From positions 1-11,590 of the forward strand of contig CAMORJ010000048.1 in assembly GCA_946623775.1 (NCBI GenBank): 11,590 nt of DNA, read 5' to 3'. The notes beneath the pieces were generated by a model, which ran no database searches, was not told where the DNA came from, and worked only from the letters and a program-made list of their open reading frames with translations. Position 1 is the first letter of the stretch. The number at the start of each line of letters is the position of its first letter. A program made the position numbers and the translations under genes. Source of the DNA: an uncultured Bacillota bacterium. GTDB lineage: Bacteria > Bacillota_I > Bacilli_A > RFN20 > CAG-826. Of the stretch, positions 6,946-11,590 are shown one piece after another.

Positions 6946-8028
6946 ATGAAGAAAAACTCTCTTTTGCTGTTAAGCATCCTCGCCTCGTTCTCCCTTTCCG
7001 CCTGCGGACAGGCCGAGGCCTCGAAGCCCCTTTCCCCCGACTCTGCGCCATCGAGCTCCGAGGAAGAAGGCCCAAAGCCCATCAACGTATTCGTTTTATC
7101 CGGCCAATCCAACATGGAGGGCAATACCCAATTCGACGATGGCCACGGATATCTTGCCGATGCCTTGGAAGAGCTTGGCATCGACGATGCCGACTGCTGC
7201 TACGAAGGAATTCCCGAAGTGCAGACGAGCTTCTATGAAGGCGGCGCATTCAAAATCGATATGGGCGGCCTGCGCGGATCGAACGAAGAAGACATCAAAG
7301 CGGGAAAATTCCTCGACACGGTCTTAGGAATGGGCGCCGACGAAAAGCAATTCGGCCCCGAAGTCGGAGCGGCTTATGCCTTGCGGAGCCATTGCAGCGA
7401 GGAAGAGCCGATCTACTTCATCAAAGCGGCGTTCGGAGGCTCCGGATTCACGGGAGGCGGCTTCAGCAAATGGTGCTGGGACATCAACTCCAGCAGCAGC
7501 CTCTACACCGACCATCTGAAGATGTTCGTCGAGAATAACCTCCGCCTCATCGAGGAAATCGAGGGCAGGAAGCCGACCTTGAAAGGCTTCTTATGGCATC
7601 AGGGCGAGAACGATGCATCCCGGAGCAACGCATTGAAATACCACGACAATCTCTCCGCTTTGGCGGGGAAATTCCGCGAGGATTTCGCAGATTACGCGAT
7701 CGACGAAGACGGCGATAACATCGCCTTCATCGACTGCTATATATTCGATAAGGGCGATAGCGATTCATCGAAATTGCCCTCCAATGTCACCGTCGCCGAA
7801 ATCAAGATCCTCAACGGCGCCAAGATGGAATTCAGCGAGGAAAGCGACATGAATTTCATCATCAATTCCTCTTGGCAATACGATGGCGGCATGTGCCTTC
7901 AGGTCAACGAAAGCGCCTCCGGCGTCGATCATGGCGGCGTCGGCGGCCAGCATTATTGGGCCAGGGACATGTTCCGCCTTGGCATGGCCTATGCCGATGT
8001 CATCCTCGAAAACGGGTTGCTGGATTAG
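6946..8028 (+). CDS. SGNH/sialate-O-acetylesterase-type surface lipoprotein
   Basis: The 360-residue product begins with a lipoprotein signal peptide (KK, hydrophobic run, then LSAC with Cys20), followed by a Ser/Glu/Pro-rich spacer to about residue 45. The rest resembles the SASA (DUF303/CE6-like) esterase fold: GQSNM (53-57) with nucleophile Ser55, WHQGENDA (217-224, the oxyanion-hole block), and GQHYWARDMFRLGMAYA near the end, where H336 is the likely catalytic histidine. Such enzymes remove acetyl groups from sialic acids or from xylan-type polysaccharides. The substrate here is unknown; a role in host or dietary glycan use at the cell surface is inferred. AAGGA (6933-6937) lies 8 nt before the ATG, which is better than the TTG at 6916 that would spoil the signal peptide. 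No clear promoter was found in the divergent gap. Confidence 0.85.
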   Translation: MKKNSLLLLSILASFSLSACGQAEASKPLSPDSAPSSSEEEGPKPINVFVLSGQSNMEGNTQFDDGHGYLADALEELGIDDADCCYEGIPEVQTSFYEGGAFKIDMGGLRGSNEEDIKAGKFLDTVLGMGADEKQFGPEVGAAYALRSHCSEEEPIYFIKAAFGGSGFTGGGFSKWCWDINSSSSLYTDHLKMFVENNLRLIEEIEGRKPTLKGFLWHQGENDASRSNALKYHDNLSALAGKFREDFADYAIDEDGDNIAFIDCYIFDKGDSDSSKLPSNVTVAEIKILNGAKMEFSEESDMNFIINSSWQYDGGMCLQVNESASGVDHGGVGGQHYWARDMFRLGMAYADVILENGLLD

Positions 8029-8033
8029 CCTTT

Positions 8034-8062
8034 CGCTTCAAGAAGCGCCTTTACTAAGGCGT
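8034..8062 (+). terminator. Two overlapping hairpins after the esterase gene, weak terminator candidate
   Basis: CGCTT/AAGCG (8034-8038 with 8043-8047, loop CAAG) shares bases with CGCCTT/AAGGCG (8046-8051 with 8056-8061, loop TACT), so only one can form fully at a time. The sequence after the second is TTGCTTGC, which lacks a long T-run. This may be a weak terminator or a small regulatory structure in front of the methyltransferase gene. Confidence 0.35.
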
Positions 8063-8069
8063 TGCTTGC

Positions 8070-8074
8070 AAGGA
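8070..8074 (+). promoter_or_regulatory. Ribosome binding site deciding the methyltransferase start
   Basis: AAGGA stands 11 nt before the ATG at 8086. The alternative TTG start at 8062 lies upstream of this motif and has only a poorly spaced TAAGG, so the ATG is preferred. Confidence 0.6.
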
Positions 8075-8085
8075 TAATTTCAGCG

Positions 8086-9417
8086 ATGGATTTCATTGAT
8101 TCCCTCTCTTCATATTACGATTCCCCCTTCTTGGAGAACCTTTCCTCCGCTTTGCGGAAAGAGCCCACCCACTGCTTGTTTTTGAATCCTTGCAAAATGA
8201 GCGAGGAGGCTTTTTCGTCGCTTTATCCAAAGGTCAGGAAGCATCCTTTGGTCCGCGGGGCGTTTTATTACGACAAAGCCGAATACGATTTGGGGAAATC
8301 GTTCTTCCATGACGTAGGCGCTTTCTATATCCAAGACGGCTCGTCGATGCTGCCTGGCTATTTCCTATCCAAATATCTTCACGAAGGCTCGTTGATTCTT
8401 GATTATTGCTCCTCTCCTGGAGGAAAAAGCATCGATTGCGCCTTCATGAATCCGTCTTCTTGCATACTTTCCAATGACCTTTCGCACCCCCGTCAATTGA
8501 TCACTTCCAAGAACATCGAAAGGCTTGGTTTGGGCAATCTTTCCATCGTCTCCGGCGATTTGGCGAAAGCGAAAGGATGGCTGGAGGGGAAATTCGATGC
8601 GATCATCTTGGACGCGCCGTGCTCAGGCTCTGCGATGATGCGCAAAAACGAGGAGGCCGAAGCCGATTGGAACATGGGCAAGGTCCTGGCCCAAGCTAAA
8701 ATCCAGAAAGAGCTATTGGACCTTGCGTTCCGGTTCCTGAATTTCGGCGGCTATGTCATGTATTCGACCTGCTCCTTCTCCTATGAGGAGGATGAAGGCG
8801 TGATCCTGGATTTCCTAGCGCGCCATGAAGACGCCGAAATCGTCCCATTGCCCGTTTCCGATGGCCTATATTGCCACCCGTCTTTGCCAGGATCGCTCCA
8901 CGCCTTCCCGCATCTATTCGAAGGCGAAGGGCAATTCCTTTGCCTAATCAAAAAGAAAGGTTACCCATTCCATAGCACCCCATCGTGGAAAACCGATAAA
9001 GAGGCTGAGAGGCTTTGCAAGGGCTTTGGGATCGAAATCCCATCCGGATTCCAAGCGCTCATCAAGGGTGATTCCCTATATTTGGAACCTGAAAATCTTG
9101 GGTTCGCCTCTTCCTTGCCGCTTTCGCTGATCCGTTTGGGAATCAAGGCGCTCGACCTTAGCAAGCCCAGCAATCCGATTCCCGATTTGCATTACGCAAG
9201 GACACTTCAAGCGCCCGCTTGTATACCTCTTAATATAGAAGAAGCGAAGAAGTATTTGCGGGGTGAGGCTTTCCCTCTAAAGGGGCCTAGCGGATTCGCG
9301 GTCGTCTCCTATTTCGGTCTGCCCTTAGGATACGTCAAAATCGCAGGCGGCATCGCGAAAAACCATTATCCGAAAGGCTTGAGGAGAGACTACGGTTTGC
9401 CGTCTTTCAGCAATTAA
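8086..9417 (+). CDS. RsmF-like rRNA (cytosine-C5) methyltransferase, NOL1/NOP2/Sun family
   Basis: The 443-residue enzyme transfers a methyl group from SAM to C5 of a cytosine in 16S rRNA, by analogy with RsmF/YebU and its Gram-positive relatives. The SAM site is ILDYCSSPGGKS (104-115). The two family cysteines are C179 in DAPCSGSAMMRK (the release cysteine) and C229 in YSTCSFSYEEDE (the catalytic nucleophile). Before the SAM site, YIQDGSSMLP (81-90) is the usual entry motif. The C-terminal part carries the RsmF-type accessory domain, ending in GLPLGYVKIAGG and KNHYPKGLR. The exact target cytosine cannot be told from sequence; some Firmicutes homologues modify more than one position. It may be read through from the esterase gene 57 nt upstream. 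Confidence 0.93.
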   Translation: MDFIDSLSSYYDSPFLENLSSALRKEPTHCLFLNPCKMSEEAFSSLYPKVRKHPLVRGAFYYDKAEYDLGKSFFHDVGAFYIQDGSSMLPGYFLSKYLHEGSLILDYCSSPGGKSIDCAFMNPSSCILSNDLSHPRQLITSKNIERLGLGNLSIVSGDLAKAKGWLEGKFDAIILDAPCSGSAMMRKNEEAEADWNMGKVLAQAKIQKELLDLAFRFLNFGGYVMYSTCSFSYEEDEGVILDFLARHEDAEIVPLPVSDGLYCHPSLPGSLHAFPHLFEGEGQFLCLIKKKGYPFHSTPSWKTDKEAERLCKGFGIEIPSGFQALIKGDSLYLEPENLGFASSLPLSLIRLGIKALDLSKPSNPIPDLHYARTLQAPACIPLNIEEAKKYLRGEAFPLKGPSGFAVVSYFGLPLGYVKIAGGIAKNHYPKGLRRDYGLPSFSN

Positions 9418-9439
9418 TACAATTTTTTCATGGCGCGAT

Positions 9440-9467
9440 TCAACAATCGCCCTATTTGCGGTAAAAT
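9440..9467 (+). promoter_or_regulatory. Possible promoter of the small lipoprotein gene
   Basis: The -10 box TAAAAT (9462-9467) is a 5 of 6 match; 17 nt upstream lies a poor -35 box TTCAAC. A small perfect hairpin, GCGATT/AATCGC with loop CAAC (9435-9450), overlaps the -35 region and might be a regulator site. Support is moderate and rests mainly on the -10 box. Confidence 0.4.
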
Positions 9468-9524
9468 TGGCTTGCGATTAGGCGTTGGACCAGTCGCGAA
9501 TTCTTTTAGAAAGGAACTTGCGTT

Positions 9525-9935
9525 ATGAAATTGAAATCCGTCGTTACCTGCCTTTTGGCCTCTGCCGCTTTGGTTGGCTGCGCCATGAGCGAAACCGCCG
9601 ATGGCGCCAAGAAAACCCTCACCGAAAAAGGCTATTCCGTCTCCATTGTGGGCGAGGAGGAATACAAGAAAACCAACCTCTCCCAGAAGATCGAATGGGA
9701 CGCTTCGATGAAGAGCTACATGACCGCCGCGAACGAGAAAGAGCACAACTACATGTTCGCTTGGTATTTCGTCTCCATCGACAAAGCGGACAGCTGGAAT
9801 GAATCGAACCGCTTGAAGCTGGTCGATATCACCGTCGCCGACGAAGACGCCGAGCTCACCATGGGCATCCACAACAACTGCGTTTGGGTAGGCACCAAAG
9901 ATGCCGCCAAAACCGTCGGTTATACCATGGCCTGA
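9525..9935 (+). CDS. Small lipoprotein of unknown function
   Basis: This 136-residue protein was not recognised. It has a clear lipoprotein signal: MKLK, a hydrophobic run and LVGC with Cys19, so it should be lipid-anchored on the outer face of the membrane. The mature part (about 117 residues) is polar and rich in acidic and lysine residues, with aromatic patches such as YMFAWYFVSIDKADSW (62-77). No transmembrane segment follows. The alternation of short hydrophobic stretches suggests a small beta-rich domain, which is inference. AAGGA (9511-9515) stands 9 nt before the ATG. The gene has its own probable promoter and terminator, so it is likely a single-gene unit. Good ribosome binding site, lipobox and terminator make it a real gene despite the lack of known relatives. 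Confidence 0.8.
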   Translation: MKLKSVVTCLLASAALVGCAMSETADGAKKTLTEKGYSVSIVGEEEYKKTNLSQKIEWDASMKSYMTAANEKEHNYMFAWYFVSIDKADSWNESNRLKLVDITVADEDAELTMGIHNNCVWVGTKDAAKTVGYTMA

Positions 9936-9939
9936 TTTA

Positions 9940-9979
9940 GGATCATCGATCCGAAGCGCTCCACTCTGGGGCGCTTTTT
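9940..9979 (+). terminator. Intrinsic terminator after the small lipoprotein gene
   Basis: AAGCGCTCC (9954-9962) pairs with GGGGCGCTT (9968-9976) over 9 bp with one G-U pair and a 5-nt loop, and is followed by a T-run (9975-9979). A smaller hairpin, GGATC-ATC-GATCC (9940-9952), stands directly before it. On the minus strand no T-run follows, so it mainly stops plus-strand transcription. Its T-run touches the stop codon of the convergent ORF6N gene. Confidence 0.85.
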
Positions 9980-10953
9980 CATTTTTGGTTTAGAAGCATG
10001 TCGATGACGCGGTGATAATCCTCAGGGTTTTCGATCCGCATGATGGTCGTGATCCTGCCGCCTGCGTCTTTGCTGCTGGCGCCGCAATGGAAGATGGTCT
10101 CGCCTTCGAAACCGTAATCTATGACTACGTAACGGTCATGAACCCTATGCCTTGTCGGCTTCAAAGTGATGCTAAGTTCTGTATCGGAACGGAAATCATC
10201 CAAATGCGATTGGGAAATCCCGTTTTTGGCGACGTTGTCAGAGATAATCGTGATAGAGACGCTTTTGGGACAAGATTTAAGCATTTCCAAAGTTTTTAAT
10301 CCTATATAGTCATCAATTAGAATGATGGAATGCTTTGCCGTCGAGTAGATGGATTGATACGCGATGTCCGCTTCCACTTTGCAACCATCGAGGATGAGGA
10401 AATGCTTCTGCATAGATGGATCCACGAACCCTTCCATTATGGTGTCGATTTTGCTCTCGGCGTTTTGGATACGTTCATCAATGGCATTAAAGCGAGATTC
10501 GATATAGGGGTTTGTATTGACAATTGTTCCATGGTTTTCAATAATGATATCTTTCATCTTTTTGAAGGCATCGATTAAGGCGATGCTTTGATTCGTCGCC
10601 AGGTCGCCTTTGAGGATTGTCATCAGCATATAGACGCCCTGTTCGGTGAAAACATAAGGGAGATAAGTGCGGCCTCCTTTGACGCCAAATTCCTGCATTA
10701 AAGGCATCGGGGTCACAATTTGTGACCTCGATATTTGGGCGATTTCTTCATATGTGATTTGAAACATATATCGCTCTGGAAATTTCGCAAGATTGCGTTT
10801 CACTTGCTGATTAAAAGTTTTTGTTGTGTACCCATAAATACGAGCCAGATCAATGTCCAAAATGACCTTTTGCCCGCGGATGGTGTAAATCATCTTAGAA
10901 ATTGTTTTTTGCGTAATTTCTATAGATGTAATTGAATTACTTTCAGTGTCCAT
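9979..10953 (-). CDS. ORF6N-domain protein with PLD-like C-terminal region
   Basis: The 324-residue protein starts with an ORF6N (KilA-N-related) DNA-binding domain: IYTIRGQKVILDIDLARIYG (22-41), the run through KRNLAKFPERYMFQIT (52-67), then RSQIVT and YLPYVFTEQGVYML (97-110). A linker (about 140-180) precedes a C-terminal alpha/beta region with HDRYVVIDYG (272-281) and HCGASSKDAGG (289-299), the degenerate PLD-like pattern often found after ORF6N. Such proteins are common in prophages and other mobile elements and as isolated genes in gut bacteria; their cellular role is mostly unknown, with a DNA-binding regulator being likely. AGAGGA (10963-10968) stands 9 nt before the ATG. The gene is visibly AT-richer than its neighbours and faces the lipoprotein gene tail to tail, which suggests acquisition by transfer. 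Confidence 0.88.
   Translation of the reverse strand: MDTESNSITSIEITQKTISKMIYTIRGQKVILDIDLARIYGYTTKTFNQQVKRNLAKFPERYMFQITYEEIAQISRSQIVTPMPLMQEFGVKGGRTYLPYVFTEQGVYMLMTILKGDLATNQSIALIDAFKKMKDIIIENHGTIVNTNPYIESRFNAIDERIQNAESKIDTIMEGFVDPSMQKHFLILDGCKVEADIAYQSIYSTAKHSIILIDDYIGLKTLEMLKSCPKSVSITIISDNVAKNGISQSHLDDFRSDTELSITLKPTRHRVHDRYVVIDYGFEGETIFHCGASSKDAGGRITTIMRIENPEDYHRVIDMLLNQK
10711..10727. repeat. 17-bp palindrome, copy inside the ORF6N gene
   Basis: GGTCACAATTTGTGACC is a perfect palindrome around its central base. It encodes the RSQIVT segment of the ORF6N protein. The same palindrome, with the central base swapped, occurs at 11156-11172, and flanking bases (GGCATCG on the left of both) are also shared. 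Confidence 0.8.
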
Positions 10954-10987
10954 TGTTGTTTTTCCTCTGTGATATTTGTGGTTGAAA

Positions 10988-11216
10988 TCAACTCTTGGCT
11001 TCGGCTAGAAAAGGAGAATCACCTATTAGAAAAAAATTGCGAATAGCGATTTTAAACTCGTTCGAGTCGGAAGGATTTTTCGTTGCTTGAAAACGATTTT
11101 GACCAACGATTTTCGTGATCAACAAAGTGTATTTCAGCCCGTTTTTTGGCATCGAGGTCACAAATTGTGACCGCAATAAATTGAATTTTTGACAATAGTT
11201 CGGCTTAACACTTCAA
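10988..11216 (-). pseudogene. Short relic with an ORF6N-like motif
   Basis: An open frame on the minus strand reads FNLLRSQFVTSMP, close to the ISRSQIVTPMP segment of the intact ORF6N protein; at DNA level 23 of 26 bases match around the shared palindrome. The residues that follow do not continue as an ORF6N domain, and none of the earlier helix-turn-helix part precedes it. No ribosome binding site with a fitting ATG is seen. It is best read as a decayed or recombined fragment of a second ORF6N gene, or as non-coding DNA that carries a copy of the palindrome. It is probably not translated into a working protein. Confidence 0.4.
11156..11172. repeat. 17-bp palindrome, copy upstream of the ORF6N gene
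   Basis: GGTCACAAATTGTGACC matches the copy inside the ORF6N gene except for the central base. It lies about 200 bp before the ORF6N start codon. It could be a binding site of the ORF6N protein or only the trace of shared ancestry of coding sequence. Confidence 0.75.
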
Positions 11217-11590
11217 CCCTTCAAATCAAAGCGGAAAGCTGTTTTCTCTGTCTTGGCGAATCGCGAGAATCAATCATATCTCATTGAAATGTCATGGTTG
11301 TTCAACCACGAATCACCGATTTTATAGTTGACGGAAATTAAATTTTTATTTTGCTGACTAAATCCTATTGCATCATTTGGTCTCGCGTAACCAAATATTG
11401 CTATTCGCGGAAGGATTGTCCAAAACCCTAAAAGCGGAGCTGGCGAAGGTTCGGTCTCCGCTGCAAGGACCTAGACATTCGCATTATATATGAAACGGAC
11501 ATTGTTTTGGGTTTTCGTGAGCCATCCATTACCAATTTTTTGCTTTGCAAACGATTTTTAAGGAAAGCGGTGTCCGACAATGATAAAATT
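11217..11590. other. AT-rich stretch without a recognisable gene
   Basis: No convincing coding frame was found on either strand. Visible structure includes a hairpin AGCGGAG/CTCCGCT (11433-11439 with 11456-11462, 16-nt loop) without a T-run. The 10-bp direct repeat CGGAAGGATT occurs at 11068-11077 and again at 11408-11417. The 9-bp inverted repeat GCGAATAGC (11039-11047) is matched by GCTATTCGC (11399-11407). A TTGACA hexamer (11189-11194) has no -10 box at the right distance. The stretch looks like decayed accessory DNA. Confidence 0.5.

Noticed and set aside
8062..8085. Upstream TTG start for the rRNA methyltransferase
   Set aside because: It lacks a properly spaced ribosome binding site, while ATG 8086 has AAGGA upstream.
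9414..9872. 152-codon minus-strand frame opposite the small lipoprotein
   Set aside because: The plus-strand gene has a lipobox, ribosome binding site and terminator; the minus frame has none and no known motif.
11189..11217. TTGACA hexamer as a promoter
   Set aside because: No -10-like hexamer is found 16-18 nt downstream, and no gene follows on the plus strand.

Overview
The window looks like chromosomal DNA of an uncultured member of the Bacillota, most likely Bacilli of the Erysipelotrichia/RF39-like type from an animal gut. The reasons are a Firmicutes-type pyrimidine-nucleoside phosphorylase, a MnmA with the NWDS...NDYLGNP insertion common in Mollicutes and Erysipelotrichia relatives, an RsmF-type methyltransferase and Gram-positive-style lipoproteins. 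The standard code is used, with TGA as a stop. By eye most of the window is moderately GC-rich; the last ~1.6 kb is clearly AT-richer. The taxonomic call is inference.

Left part (203-6779, all minus strand). One likely operon reads right to left: pyrimidine-nucleoside phosphorylase (pdp), D-aminoacyl-tRNA deacylase (dtd), tRNA 2-thiouridylase (mnmA), then a 617-residue protein with a zinc ribbon, a TIR domain, a Pro-Lys linker and two C-terminal membrane segments. The first four genes are separated by 2 nt, a 4-nt ATGA overlap and 18 nt, so translational coupling is likely. A promoter placed almost at the pdp start codon suggests a leaderless transcript. After a hairpin, a fifth minus-strand gene encodes a GH3-family acyl-adenylating enzyme of unknown substrate.

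Middle part (6946-9935, plus strand). Three genes run away from the operon: a surface lipoprotein with an SGNH/sialate-O-acetylesterase-type domain, an RsmF-like rRNA m5C methyltransferase, and a small orphan lipoprotein with its own probable promoter, closed by a good intrinsic terminator.

Right part (9979-11590). A convergent minus-strand gene encodes an ORF6N DNA-binding protein with a PLD-like C-terminal region, typical of phage or mobile-element cargo. Upstream lies ~640 bp of AT-rich DNA without an intact gene. It contains a short relic matching the ORF6N motif RSQ[I/F]VT, and the same 17-bp palindrome occurs both in the intact gene and in the relic. This end looks like accessory DNA.

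The most unusual items are the membrane-anchored zinc-ribbon/TIR protein placed in a tRNA-modification operon, the bacterial GH3 enzyme beside it, and the duplicated palindrome around the ORF6N gene. No rRNA, tRNA, CRISPR array or insertion sequence was seen.
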